Shown: positions 8,740 through 17,800, numbered from the stretch's first letter. The stretch is DNA of 20,568 nucleotides from Bacillota bacterium (GCA_030705695.1 JAUZPX010000026.1:1-20568), one strand, 5' to 3'. Numbers and translations are program-made. Notes: generated by a model not told the origin, from the letters alone.

Positions 8740-9218
8740 ACGGAATCATTTCCTGGGCTTCCGCAATTTGTATTGCTTCAATTATTTGTGCAATTTCAGA
8801 GTTCTTGATTCCTAAAGGAAGCATGGATAAAACCTTACGGTTTGTTTTTGGTGCGTTTATGCTGTGCGCAATTGTTATGCCTTTACAAAGCACAATCAGC
8901 GGAATAAAAATAAATGTTGATAATATTATTCCGCAGAGTTCTGAATGTAATAGTGCAAAAGATACGCTGAAACAGCAGACAATTTCAACCGCAGACGATA
9001 ATGTTGAAAAGCTTTGTGAACAAAGTCTAAAAGAAAATAAAATAAGTTTTAATAAAATTACTGTTTTTATGGATACAAATGCGGACAACTGCATATCTAT
9101 TATTGAAATTAATATTTACATACGAGAATCTGACAAAAACCAAAGAAACAAAGTGATAAACTGCATTCAAAAGGACATTGGTGTTATTCCCAAAGTGTAT
9201 ATTGTGGAGGATGAGTAA
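8736..9218 (+). CDS. spoIIIAF: Stage III sporulation protein AF
   Basis: A membrane-anchored component of the SpoIIIA complex. The open frame reaches up to 8673, deep inside spoIIIAE, but GGAGG at 8722-8726 lies 9 nt before GTG 8736, whose TGA overlap with the spoIIIAE stop is typical of this operon. That gives 160 residues starting VNGIISWASAICIASII. Two N-terminal membrane helices are seen (residues ~5-22 and ~35-52), then a soluble alpha/beta domain. It is somewhat shorter than the Bacillus protein (~206), mostly in the linker. Its stop overlaps the spoIIIAG start by one base (TAATG). Confidence 0.92.
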   Translation: MNGIISWASAICIASIICAISEFLIPKGSMDKTLRFVFGAFMLCAIVMPLQSTISGIKINVDNIIPQSSECNSAKDTLKQQTISTADDNVEKLCEQSLKENKISFNKITVFMDTNADNCISIIEINIYIRESDKNQRNKVINCIQKDIGVIPKVYIVEDE

Positions 9219-9775
9219 TGGACAATGAAAATAAAAAATCATTTGATTTTATAAAGAAAATAATTGATAACGAAAAGTATAAAAAAATAATAATTATTGC
9301 AGGTCTGCTTGGTATTGCTCTGATTTTTCTTTCAAGTTTTGTGAATTTTGGGACAAAGAACAAGCAATCGACCGAAGAAACAGCATCAACAACTCAAGTA
9401 ATTAATACCGATTCATATGAAACCTCACTGCAAAACAGACTTTGCGAGATAGTTTCATCTATCGACGGTGCAGGAAGAACAAAGGTTTTGATTACTCTCG
9501 ACAGCAGTTCTGAAAATGTATATGCGGCCAATATTAAAAACAGCGGGCAAACCGAGAGTTCACAAGATTCAGAAAAAGATTACATAACTGTTAAGTTGTC
9601 AGACGGTACGGAAGTCCCTGTGAATATTAAAGAGATAGAGCCGACAATACGAGGAGTTCTTGTAGTATGTCAGGGCGGTGAGGACTCAATAATTCAGCAA
9701 AGGGTATTAAATGCCGTAACAAAGGCTTTAAATATAACGTCAGATAAAGTTTGCGTAACCAAATTATCTAATTAA
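9218..9775 (+). CDS. spoIIIAG: Stage III sporulation protein AG
   Basis: SpoIIIAG belongs to the secretin-like ring-building family and forms a large multimeric ring in the intermembrane space between mother cell and forespore. It has 185 residues. There is a charged cytoplasmic N-terminus, one transmembrane helix around residues 24-42 (KIIIIAGLLGIALIFLSSF), a Ser/Thr linker, and a ring-building domain from about residue 65 (GAGRTKVLITLDSS; RGVLVVCQGG) to the end. GTGGAGG at 9204-9210 precedes the ATG. Confidence 0.93.
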   Translation: MDNENKKSFDFIKKIIDNEKYKKIIIIAGLLGIALIFLSSFVNFGTKNKQSTEETASTTQVINTDSYETSLQNRLCEIVSSIDGAGRTKVLITLDSSSENVYAANIKNSGQTESSQDSEKDYITVKLSDGTEVPVNIKEIEPTIRGVLVVCQGGEDSIIQQRVLNAVTKALNITSDKVCVTKLSN

Positions 9776-9789
9776 CAGGAGGAAAAAAT

Positions 9790-10398
9790 ATGAAATTCGG
9801 GAAAAGGCAATTAATCTTAAGCGCACTTGTAATTGCGCTCGGGGCAGCGGTTTATTTAAACTGGCAATTTGGAGATAACAAGCTTTTGGCAACAGACGCT
9901 TCCGTTAAACAATTAGGTCAGGCACAATATGTCGATAAAAATGAAAATTTGCCTGCTAATAATAACAGTACATCAAATACTAATCCGAAAAGCACTCAGA
10001 GTAATCAAAGCACCAGCACTACTGTGCCTTCCACCACAATATCAAAAGCAACACAAGAATATTTTGCTCAAGCCAGAACAAGTCGTCAGCAAGTACAGGA
10101 TAAAGTCGTTGATATTGCAAAGCAGGTGTTAAGTTTATCAGATTCAAGTGATGCCGCAAAATTGGATGCAGTTAAAAAGGCTTCTCAGATTGCTGATATA
10201 ATTCAGCAACAGAGTAACATTGAAAGCTTGATAAAATCAAAAGGATTTTCAGATTGTTTGGCATTTATTGAAAACGGAGAATGCAATGTTGTTGTAACGG
10301 GCGGTCAGGTTGACGAAGCAGCGGCATTAGCAATTAAAGATATTGTTAATGGGCAGTCAAATATCTCATTTGATAAAATTAAGATTATGCAAAAATGA
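9790..10398 (+). CDS. spoIIIAH: Stage III sporulation protein AH
   Basis: SpoIIIAH is the mother-cell protein whose YscJ/FliF-like domain binds forespore SpoIIQ across the septum, linking the two halves of the channel. It has 202 residues. The single N-terminal transmembrane anchor is QLILSALVIALGAAVYLNW (residues ~7-25). A Ser/Thr/Asn-rich linker (residues ~55-85) follows, then the C-terminal ring-building domain with the ECNVVVTGGQVDEAAALAIKD block. AGGAGG lies directly upstream of ATG 9790. Last gene of the operon; a terminator follows. Confidence 0.94.
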   Translation: MKFGKRQLILSALVIALGAAVYLNWQFGDNKLLATDASVKQLGQAQYVDKNENLPANNNSTSNTNPKSTQSNQSTSTTVPSTTISKATQEYFAQARTSRQQVQDKVVDIAKQVLSLSDSSDAAKLDAVKKASQIADIIQQQSNIESLIKSKGFSDCLAFIENGECNVVVTGGQVDEAAALAIKDIVNGQSNISFDKIKIMQK

Positions 10399-10419
10399 CG
10401 ATACAGCACGATTAAGAAG

Positions 10420-10444
10420 AAACGAGCCAATCGGCTCGTTTTTT
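10420..10444 (+). terminator. Intrinsic terminator after the spoIIIA operon
   Basis: A 9-bp perfect stem AAACGAGCC / GGCTCGTTT with loop AATC runs into a T-rich tail (six T from 10439). It lies 22 bases after the spoIIIAH stop and just before the nusB promoter. Confidence 0.92.
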
Positions 10445-10445
10445 C

Positions 10446-10473
10446 TTGCTAAATTGTAAGAACATGGTATAAT
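10446..10473 (+). promoter_or_regulatory. Vegetative (sigma-A) promoter for nusB and downstream genes
   Basis: -35 TTGCTA (10446-10451), 16-nt spacer, -10 TATAAT (10468-10473) with an extended TGG directly before it. It sits two bases after the spoIIIA terminator and predicts a leader of ~55 nt before nusB. Confidence 0.78.
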
Positions 10474-10536
10474 AATATAAATATTATTTTAGCTTGCGGA
10501 TATTAAAAATTCTCGGATAAGAAAGGCATATCTTTT

Positions 10537-11001
10537 ATGACAGATGAAATTAACGCAGAAGTAATAAATATGGAATTTACACCGCTTTCACGTATAAAAA
10601 GCAGAGAGCAGGCTTTTATCATTGCATTTGAAATGCAGTTTCAAGAAGCAACTGTTGACGAGATAATATCGTTATCATCATCGGCTGATAAATTTCAAAT
10701 CTCCGAGTTTGCCTATGAACTTGCCGGCGGGGTTGAAAAACATTCAAAAGAAATTAACGATATTATCGAAAAATTCAGTCAAAGCTGGAAAATGAACCGT
10801 ATTTCAAAAGTTAGTCTGAGTTTGTTACAAATTGCAGTTTATGAACTTCTTTATGTAGATAGCAACTCTCCTGCTGCTACAATAAACGCAGTGGTAGATT
10901 TAGCAAAAAAATACGCTACTCAAGAGGATGCTGCTTTTATTAACGGTGTTCTTGGCGGTGTTTCACGTTCTGATTTATTATCAGAGGATAAAAAATCATG
11001 A
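10537..11001 (+). CDS. nusB: Transcription antitermination factor NusB
   Basis: NusB binds boxA RNA with ribosomal protein S10 (NusE) and promotes processive transcription, chiefly of rRNA operons. The 154-residue all-helical protein shows family blocks: SREQAFIIAFEMQFQ at the N-terminus, KMNRISKVSLSLLQIAVYELLY in the middle, and the near-invariant AINxxVDLAKKYATQEDAAFINGVLGG pattern (here with TINAVVDLAKKYA) at the C-terminus. AGAAAGG lies ~10 nt before the ATG. Its stop overlaps the next start in an ATGA, so the Kae1-like gene is probably translationally coupled. Confidence 0.95.
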   Translation: MTDEINAEVINMEFTPLSRIKSREQAFIIAFEMQFQEATVDEIISLSSSADKFQISEFAYELAGGVEKHSKEINDIIEKFSQSWKMNRISKVSLSLLQIAVYELLYVDSNSPAATINAVVDLAKKYATQEDAAFINGVLGGVSRSDLLSEDKKS

Positions 11002-11948
11002 GCCTTTTTCTGGGGATAGATACAAGCAATTATACAACTTCTACCGCAATATATGATTTCGATAATAATCAGGTTGTTCAATCAAAACGCTTATTACCGA
11101 TAAAAGATGGAGAGCTTGGGATTCGCCAGAGCGATGCGGTTTTTCATCATGTGATGCAGCTACCGAAGCTATATTCAGAGCTTATCGGGAAGATTCCGTG
11201 TGGATATTGTCCGTCGGATTTTACCGCTGTCGGAGTTTCTATACGCCCTCGATCCGTCGAGGGCTCTTATATGCCGTGTTTTAATGTTGGAGAAGCTTTT
11301 GCAAATGTGATTGCAAGTACGCTTAATGTTCCGTTATTTACTTTTTCACATCAGGAGGGTCATATTGCTGCGGCTTTATATTCGGCTAAGCGATTGGAGC
11401 TGTTGAATGAAAAATTTTTAGCTTTTCATGTAAGCGGCGGAACAACTGAAGCTATGTTGGTTACTCCAGATAATGAATTGATAATAAAAGCTGAACTTGT
11501 TGCACATACTCTTGACTTGAATGCAGGACAAGCAGTAGACAGAATTGGACTAATGTTGGGGCTTTGTTTTCCATGCGGAAAAGAACTTGAAAATCTTGCA
11601 CTTAAATTCGATGAAAATATAAAAGTAATTCCTACCCTTAAAGGGAACGACTGCTGTTTGTCAGGCGTTGAAAATATTTGCAAAAAAATGCTTGAAAACG
11701 GGGAAAGCAAAGAGAAAATTGCAAAATTCTGTTTATTATATATAGAAAAAACCCTTGAAAAGATGTGTGAGAATTTACTGGTTCAGTTTGGCGATATGCC
11801 TGTTTTGTTTGCGGGTGGCGTTATGTCAAATGTGATAGTAAGAAAAAGCTTTACTGAAAAATTCGAAGGAATTTTTGCAGAACCTGAGTTTTCAACCGAT
11901 AATGCCGCAGGGATCTCTGTTCTTGCAAAGATTGCACACAATAAATAA
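10998..11948 (+). CDS. Kae1/TsaD-like ASKHA-fold protein (divergent paralog, function unknown)
   Basis: A 316-residue relative of TsaD (the tRNA N6-threonylcarbamoyladenosine transferase), a family long annotated as O-sialoglycoprotein endopeptidase/M22. Visible parts are the N-terminal phosphate loop LGIDTSNYTTSTAIYD, the metal-binding HxxxH of TsaD as SHQEGHIAAA, the glycine strand HVSGGTTEAML, the loop AFAGGV-like FAGGVMSN, and the C-terminal STDNAAG with the aspartate that binds metal in TsaD. It is shorter than true TsaD (~340) and diverged elsewhere, for example CLSGVENICKKML in place of the usual FSGLKTA block. It starts within the nusB stop and precedes xseA. A canonical tsaD is expected elsewhere in the genome. 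Fold call firm, biochemical role not known. Confidence 0.8.
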   Translation: MSLFLGIDTSNYTTSTAIYDFDNNQVVQSKRLLPIKDGELGIRQSDAVFHHVMQLPKLYSELIGKIPCGYCPSDFTAVGVSIRPRSVEGSYMPCFNVGEAFANVIASTLNVPLFTFSHQEGHIAAALYSAKRLELLNEKFLAFHVSGGTTEAMLVTPDNELIIKAELVAHTLDLNAGQAVDRIGLMLGLCFPCGKELENLALKFDENIKVIPTLKGNDCCLSGVENICKKMLENGESKEKIAKFCLLYIEKTLEKMCENLLVQFGDMPVLFAGGVMSNVIVRKSFTEKFEGIFAEPEFSTDNAAGISVLAKIAHNK

Positions 11949-11978
11949 TATAATTTACTTATTTATAAGAGGTAAGCT

Positions 11979-13190
11979 ATGTTTACGCCTGTAATTTTAA
12001 CCGTTACTCAACTGAATACGTATATTAAGTCGATTTTAAGTGCTGACGAGAAACTAATGCATGTTTTTCTTTCGGGAGAAATTTCAAATTTAACTGACCA
12101 TTATCGTTCGGGGCATATTTATTTTTCGCTTAAGGATGAAAAATCAGTTATAAAAGCCGTAATGTTTGCAGGCAACGCAAAAAATTTGCGTTTCAAGCCG
12201 CAAGACGGTATGAAAGTGCTGATTCGTGGAAGCGTATCTGTATATGAGGCATACGGACAATATCAACTTTATGTTGAAGATATGCAGCCTGACGGTATAG
12301 GCGCGCTTTCCGTTGCTTACGAGCAATTAAAAACAAAATTAGAAGCAGAGGGGCTTTTTAAACCTGAAAATAAAAAACCAATTCCGTTGTTTCCAAATCG
12401 TATTGGGGTAATAACAAGCCCTACAGGTGCGGTTATTCAGGATATCAAAAACATTCTCGGCAGACGTTATCCTCTTGCTAAAATTATTTTTTCACCTGTT
12501 TTGGTGCAGGGTGAAAATGCGCCTAAAGAGCTTATTGGTGCTTTAAAGAAGATGAATGAACTTCATGCCGCCGATGTTATAATCATTGGCAGAGGCGGAG
12601 GTTCGCTTGAAGATTTATATGCATTTAACGATGAAATGCTTGCACGGACGATTGCGGCTTCAGAAATACCCGTAATTTCTGCTGTCGGGCATGAAACGGA
12701 TTTTACAATCTGCGATTTTGTAGCCGATTTACGTGCTCCAACTCCGTCTGCGGCAGCAGAACTCGCTGTTCCGAATAAAGACGATTTAATTCAAGATATT
12801 TTTGCGATATCCAGCTTTTTAAGCCGCCAAGTTAACAATCAAATTCGTTCAAATCAGATGAATATTGACCGAATGAAATCAAGGCTTGAGAAATTCTCAA
12901 AGGATATCTTTGGTCAGCGCAAAGAAAAACTATATTTGCAGAATTTGCGGCTTTCTATTGTTGAAAAAGCAATAATAAATAACAAAAAGAATTATTTTCA
13001 GAAATATATGGCTTCTTTAGAGGCATTAAGCCCAATTAAAGTGCTTGCAAGAGGATATTCAATTACAAGCAAAGATGATTATGTTATTAAATCTGTTGAG
13101 CAAATAAGCGAAAACGATAAAATTAACATTCAGCTTTCAGACGGTATAATTGAATGTGAAGTTAAAAACAAGCTTTTAGGCAGTTTGTAA
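11979..13190 (+). CDS. xseA: Exodeoxyribonuclease VII large subunit
   Basis: XseA is the catalytic subunit of exonuclease VII, which degrades single-stranded DNA in both directions and normally needs several copies of the small XseB. It has 403 residues, the usual length. The N-terminal OB-fold domain has FLSGEISNLTDHYRSGHIYF. The catalytic domain has GVITSPTGAVIQDI, GRGGGSLEDLYAFNDE and SAVGHETDFTICDF followed by RAPTPSAAAEL. A coiled-coil region (~residues 265-345) and a short C-terminal beta domain (LARGYSITSKDD) follow. No xseB is found: dnaE starts 35 bases later. The ATG follows AGAGG. Confidence 0.96.
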   Translation: MFTPVILTVTQLNTYIKSILSADEKLMHVFLSGEISNLTDHYRSGHIYFSLKDEKSVIKAVMFAGNAKNLRFKPQDGMKVLIRGSVSVYEAYGQYQLYVEDMQPDGIGALSVAYEQLKTKLEAEGLFKPENKKPIPLFPNRIGVITSPTGAVIQDIKNILGRRYPLAKIIFSPVLVQGENAPKELIGALKKMNELHAADVIIIGRGGGSLEDLYAFNDEMLARTIAASEIPVISAVGHETDFTICDFVADLRAPTPSAAAELAVPNKDDLIQDIFAISSFLSRQVNNQIRSNQMNIDRMKSRLEKFSKDIFGQRKEKLYLQNLRLSIVEKAIINNKKNYFQKYMASLEALSPIKVLARGYSITSKDDYVIKSVEQISENDKINIQLSDGIIECEVKNKLLGSL

Positions 13191-13225
13191 ATAGTTGATA
13201 TCACGTCAAAAGGGGGAGTGGTACT

Positions 13226-16200
13226 ATGCCTTTTGTCCATTTACATGTTCACAGCGAATATAGTCTATTAGACGGTGCATGCCGTTTGCCCGAACTTGTT
13301 AAAGCTGCAAAAGAAATGGGGCAAAATGCCATTGCTCTTACTGACCATGGCGCAATGTACGGAGTTATCGATTTTTATAAACTGTGTCAAAAAGAGGGGA
13401 TAAAAGCTATAATTGGCTGCGAGGTTTATGTAGCTCCACGTTCCCGTTTTGAAAAAGTGTATGAGCTTGACAGAAACTACCGCCATATGATTTTGTTATG
13501 CGAAAACAACACTGGTTATCAGAATCTCATTAAAATTGTTTCTAAAGGTTTTATTGACGGTTTTTATGTAAAACCGAGAATTGACGAGGAACTTTTGCGT
13601 GAGTATCATGATGGGATTATTTGTCTTTCGGCATGCTTAGCCGGGGAGATTCCGCAAAGACTTCTTGTAAATGATTATTCTGGAGCAAAAGAAAAAGCGC
13701 TTGAATATGAAGAGATTTTTGGAAAAGGCAACTTTTTCTTAGAGTTGCAAGACCACGGAATTGCTGAGCAAAAACGTATTAATCCTGACATAATAAAAAT
13801 TTCAAAAGAAACAGGTATTCCTCTTGTTGTAACAAATGACAGCCATTATATTAAGAAATCTGATTCTAAAATGCATGAAATTTTACTGTGCATTCAAACA
13901 AATCATACTATTTTTGACGACAATAAAATGGAATTTGCCACTGCTGAATTTTACTTAAAAAGCGAAGAAGAAATGCGTTCTTTATTTCCGAAATTATCAG
14001 AAGCATACGATAACACTCAGAAAATTGCCGACCGCTGTAATGTGAATTTTGAGTTCGGTAATACTAAGCTTCCGCATTTTGAAATTCCGAATGGGGAAGA
14101 CCACAATAAATATTTTGAAGAGCTTTGTAAAGACGGGCTTAAGAAATTCTACGGAGAAAATCCCTCTGAAGAAGTAATTAAGCGGCTTGATTTTGAAATC
14201 AATACCATTAAAAAAATGGGATACGTCGATTATTTCCTTATTGTTCAGGACTTTGTTATTTATGCAAAAAAACAAGGGATACCAGTAGGCCCTGGACGTG
14301 GTTCGGGGGCAGGTTCACTTGCTGCATATTGCATTGGCATTACAGGAATTGACCCAATAAAATATGACCTGCTGTTTGAACGCTTTTTAAACCCTGAACG
14401 TGTAAGCATGCCCGACTTCGATATTGATTTTTGCAAGGATCGCCGCCAGGAAGTTATTGATTACGTTGTAGGAAAATACGGTTCGGATCATGTTGCTCAA
14501 ATTATTGCATTTGATACAATGGCTGCAAAAGGCGCTATTCGTGATGTTGGGCGTGCTATGGCAATTCCGTATGCTTCAGTTGACGTTGTTGCTAAGCTGA
14601 TTCCATTTGGAATAGGTATGACAATTTCGGAAGCAATGCGGCTTTCAAGAGAACTTAAAACGAAATATGATACCGATTCTCAAATTAAAGATTTAATAGA
14701 TATGGCAATGCGTCTTGAGGGCGTTCCTCGTCATGCAACGACACATGCGGCAGGCGTTGTTATCACCGAAAAGCCTGTAAGCGATTATGTTCCGCTTGCC
14801 AAAAACGATGAAGCTATCGTTACTCAATTTACAATGACAACGCTTGAAGAACTAGGTCTTTTGAAAATGGATTTCCTCGGTCTTCGCAATTTAACTGTTT
14901 TAAAAGCAAGCGAAGAAAACGTTCGAGAAGATTATCCTGATTTTTCAATCGAAAAAATACCGACAGATGATAAAGCTGTTTTTGAAATGCTCTCTGATGG
15001 CTTTACGGAAGGCGTATTTCAGTTTGAATCTGATGGTATGCGTCGTGTTTTGATGGGACTCAAACCCGATGGCATCGAAGATCTCATCGCTGTTATTTCT
15101 CTTCATCGTCCAGGACCGATGGATTCTATTCCCAGATATATAGAAAACAGGCATCATCCAGAAAAAGTAACGTATAGGCATCCGCTTTTAAATGAAATAT
15201 TAAAAAACACATATGGTTGTATCGTTTATCAAGAGCAAGTAATGCAAATTTTCCGCCTGCTTGCAGGATATTCGTTTGGACGTGCCGATATCGTACGACG
15301 TGCAATGTCAAAAAAGAAAAAAGACGTTATGGAACGAGAACGCAATATTTTTATTCACGGACTAAAAGACGATGATGGAAATGTTTTGGTAGAAGGCTGT
15401 ATCGCAAGAGGAGTTAAAGAAAAAGACGCTATTGCAATTTTTTCTGAAATGGAAAGCTTTGCATCGTATGCGTTTAACAAATCTCATGCAGCTGCATATG
15501 CGCTTATTGCATACCAAACGGCATATATGAAATGTCATTACAAAAAGGAGTATATGGCTCCTCTTTTAACAAGCGTGCTTGATATGACAAACAAGCTTGC
15601 TTCCTATACTGCGGAATGTGCTCGCCTTGGAATTAAAGTACTTCCTCCGCACGTAAATTTTAGCAGGCATGAATTTACCGTTTCTGGCGATAATATTCGT
15701 TACGGATTAATGGCAATTAAAAATCTTGGCAGAAATGTTATTGAAGAAATTATTTCAGAAAGAAAACTCGGTATTTATAAGTCTTTTTACGATTTTTGCA
15801 GCCGTTTATACGGAAAGGGAATAAATATTCGTGCGATTGAAAGTCTTATAAAATGCGGTGCACTTGATAATCTCGGTACAAACCGCCGCCAGATGCTTAC
15901 AATGCTCAATATGGTGCTTGATGACCTTGATTTTAAAAAGCAGCACAGCCAAAATGGACAAGTTTCTTTGTTTGACTTGAATGATGAAGAAGAAAAAAAC
16001 GAAACCGAAATTCCGAATCTCGAGGAATTTTCAAATAAAGAGCTGCTTTTTATGGAAAAAGACATGGCTGGAATGTATCTTTCTGGTCATCCGATGAACG
16101 ATTATATAGAACTTCAATCAAAAATCAGAGCAGACAGAACCTCAGATATTATTAATGGGGAAGACGGCGGAAGATATTCCGACGGAAAAACTGTTAAAAT

Positions 16201-16723
16201 TCTCGGGGTAATAACAAAAACAAAGCAGCAACTGACCAAAAGCAGACAAATGATGGCATATGTGACTATTGATGATAAATTTGGTTCTCTTGAACTTCTT
16301 GTGTTTCCAAAAACACTATCAGAGTATGGAAATCTGCTGGCTGAGGGCAGCGTGGTTGAAGTGCTTGGAACGATTAACTCAAGAGAAAACGAAGAGACAA
16401 AAGTTATTTGCAATTTTGTAACATCAGTCGAAAATGTCAATGCAAGTAATGAAAAAATCTCTTATAAATCAAAAGAACAATACTCACAAAATTCTATGCG
16501 TGAGGAGTCGCTTAATATAAGAGTACCTAACATGAATTGTGATTTATTTGTAAAAGTTAAAAATGTTCTTTCTATTTTTGAAGGGAAAACACCAGTTTAT
16601 TTTTATTTAACTGATGAAAACAAAAAAATGCTTGCTCCTGCTTCTTTATTCATAGAAATAAATGATCCAATGATAACAGAACTCAAAAATATATTGGGAG
16701 AAGAAAATGTATCTGTTAAATAA
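13226..16723 (+). CDS. dnaE: DNA polymerase III subunit alpha, DnaE type
   Basis: A C-family replicative polymerase of 1165 residues. In Clostridia it normally works beside PolC, extending primers for it. The N-terminal PHP domain keeps apparent metal ligands: His7 and His9 in HLHVHSEYS, Asp40-His41, Glu66 in GCEVY, His87, and the later LSACLAGE, QDHG and NDSHY blocks. The polymerase catalytic aspartates are Asp399 and Asp401 in PDFDIDF and Asp549 in KMDFLGL. Then come the fingers and (HhH)2 regions and a clamp-binding QVSLFD at 912-917. An OB fold follows near residues 1000-1075 (VKILGVITKTKQQLTKS), then a C-terminal extension. GGGGGAG lies just upstream of ATG 13226. It is the last gene before the pfkA promoter. 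Confidence 0.97.
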   Translation: MPFVHLHVHSEYSLLDGACRLPELVKAAKEMGQNAIALTDHGAMYGVIDFYKLCQKEGIKAIIGCEVYVAPRSRFEKVYELDRNYRHMILLCENNTGYQNLIKIVSKGFIDGFYVKPRIDEELLREYHDGIICLSACLAGEIPQRLLVNDYSGAKEKALEYEEIFGKGNFFLELQDHGIAEQKRINPDIIKISKETGIPLVVTNDSHYIKKSDSKMHEILLCIQTNHTIFDDNKMEFATAEFYLKSEEEMRSLFPKLSEAYDNTQKIADRCNVNFEFGNTKLPHFEIPNGEDHNKYFEELCKDGLKKFYGENPSEEVIKRLDFEINTIKKMGYVDYFLIVQDFVIYAKKQGIPVGPGRGSGAGSLAAYCIGITGIDPIKYDLLFERFLNPERVSMPDFDIDFCKDRRQEVIDYVVGKYGSDHVAQIIAFDTMAAKGAIRDVGRAMAIPYASVDVVAKLIPFGIGMTISEAMRLSRELKTKYDTDSQIKDLIDMAMRLEGVPRHATTHAAGVVITEKPVSDYVPLAKNDEAIVTQFTMTTLEELGLLKMDFLGLRNLTVLKASEENVREDYPDFSIEKIPTDDKAVFEMLSDGFTEGVFQFESDGMRRVLMGLKPDGIEDLIAVISLHRPGPMDSIPRYIENRHHPEKVTYRHPLLNEILKNTYGCIVYQEQVMQIFRLLAGYSFGRADIVRRAMSKKKKDVMERERNIFIHGLKDDDGNVLVEGCIARGVKEKDAIAIFSEMESFASYAFNKSHAAAYALIAYQTAYMKCHYKKEYMAPLLTSVLDMTNKLASYTAECARLGIKVLPPHVNFSRHEFTVSGDNIRYGLMAIKNLGRNVIEEIISERKLGIYKSFYDFCSRLYGKGINIRAIESLIKCGALDNLGTNRRQMLTMLNMVLDDLDFKKQHSQNGQVSLFDLNDEEEKNETEIPNLEEFSNKELLFMEKDMAGMYLSGHPMNDYIELQSKIRADRTSDIINGEDGGRYSDGKTVKILGVITKTKQQLTKSRQMMAYVTIDDKFGSLELLVFPKTLSEYGNLLAEGSVVEVLGTINSRENEETKVICNFVTSVENVNASNEKISYKSKEQYSQNSMREESLNIRVPNMNCDLFVKVKNVLSIFEGKTPVYFYLTDENKKMLAPASLFIEINDPMITELKNILGEENVSVK

Positions 16724-16745
16724 TTGAAGAAAATCCAAAAATAGC

Positions 16746-16773
16746 TTGATTATTTAGCATGAGTTGATATAAT
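16746..16773 (+). promoter_or_regulatory. Vegetative promoter for pfkA, with leader hairpin downstream
   Basis: -35 TTGATT (16746-16751), 16-nt spacer, extended -10 TGATATAAT with TATAAT at 16768-16773. The predicted leader contains a 6-bp hairpin GCCGAA / TTCGGC (16786-16801, loop TATC) without a T-tract. The design matches the nusB promoter (same spacer and extended -10). Confidence 0.75.
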
Positions 16774-16831
16774 TAATAGTATTCAGCCGAATATCTTCGG
16801 CGTATTAATAGACAATTTGGAGAGGATTAAC

Positions 16832-17800
16832 TTGGAGAATAAATCAATTGCTGTATTAACAAGTGGCGGCGACGCACCTGGCATGAATGCTGCTATTCGT
16901 GCGGTTGTACGTACTGCTATTGCCAAAGATTTTCGTGTTATAGGTGTTCATAGAGGATATAACGGACTTTTAAACAAAGATATTTTCGAAATGAATTTAC
17001 GTTCAGTTTCCGATATAATTCATCGTGGCGGTACGGTTTTATATACTGCTCGCAGCGAGGAGTATAATTCACCTGAAGGAGTTCGTAAAGCAGCAGAAAA
17101 CTGCCGTGAACTTAACATTAGCGGTGTTGTCGTAATCGGCGGTGACGGTTCATTCCGTGGCGCCCGTGATTTAACAAACGAGGGAATTCCGTGCGTTTGC
17201 TTGCCGGGTACTATTGATAACGATATCGCATGCTCTGATTATACAATCGGATTTGATACTGCAATGAATACTGCTATGGAAATGGTCGACAAAATTCGTG
17301 ATACCGCTCAATCTCATGACCGTTGCAGTGTTGTTGAGGTTATGGGAAGACGTTGCGGTGATTTGGCACTTGAAACAGGTATTGCTGTCGGTGCGACTTC
17401 GATTATTGTTCCTGAAATGCCGTTTGATATTGATAAAAGTATAATTGCACGTATTAAAGAAACACAAAATTCAGGCAAAAAACATTTTATTATTATTGTT
17501 GCTGAGGGTGTTGGCGGCGTTGATAAAATGGCTGAGTATATTCAGAAGACTACAGGCATTGAATCTAGAGCCACTGTTTTGGGCCATGTTCAGCGTGGAG
17601 GTTCGCCTACATTACGTGATCGTACGGTTGCAAGTATGATGGGGCATAAAGCAATTGAACTTTTAGTTGATGGATTAAGCAACCGTGTAATTGCATTAAA
17701 AGACGGTAAAGTCGTTGATTATGATATTACTGAAGCGCTTTCTATGAAGCGTGAGTTTAATCAAAAGCTTTATCAGATTGCACTTGATATTTCTATTTAA
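16832..17800 (+). CDS. pfkA: ATP-dependent 6-phosphofructokinase
   Basis: PfkA phosphorylates fructose 6-phosphate to fructose 1,6-bisphosphate, the committed step of glycolysis. The frame opens with a TTG at 16817, but that codon overlaps the ribosome-binding site GGAGAGG (16819-16825). The TTG at 16832, 6 nt after it, gives MENKSIAVLTSGGDAPGMN and 322 residues, close to the usual 319-320. GGDGS (103-107) and PGTIDND (125-131, catalytic Asp129) carry glycines at the two positions that are Asp and Lys in pyrophosphate-dependent enzymes, so ATP use is predicted. MGRRCGDLA and HVQRGGSP are also present. It has its own promoter and terminator. The last 57 bases and the terminator are duplicated 680 bp downstream. 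Confidence 0.96.
   Translation: MENKSIAVLTSGGDAPGMNAAIRAVVRTAIAKDFRVIGVHRGYNGLLNKDIFEMNLRSVSDIIHRGGTVLYTARSEEYNSPEGVRKAAENCRELNISGVVVIGGDGSFRGARDLTNEGIPCVCLPGTIDNDIACSDYTIGFDTAMNTAMEMVDKIRDTAQSHDRCSVVEVMGRRCGDLALETGIAVGATSIIVPEMPFDIDKSIIARIKETQNSGKKHFIIIVAEGVGGVDKMAEYIQKTTGIESRATVLGHVQRGGSPTLRDRTVASMMGHKAIELLVDGLSNRVIALKDGKVVDYDITEALSMKREFNQKLYQIALDISI

Noticed and set aside
8699..9094. Long minus-strand frame opposite spoIIIAE/AF
   Set aside because: No ribosome-binding site or recognisable family; antisense shadow of real genes.
16726..16758. Possible terminator after dnaE (AAATAAT ... ATTATTT)
   Set aside because: Seven AT-only pairs with a long loop and no T-tract; too weak, so dnaE read-through into pfkA stays possible.
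16786..16801. GCCGAA-TATC-TTCGGC hairpin as riboswitch or attenuator
   Set aside because: Only 6 bp, no T-tract and no larger conserved fold; noted only as a leader hairpin.
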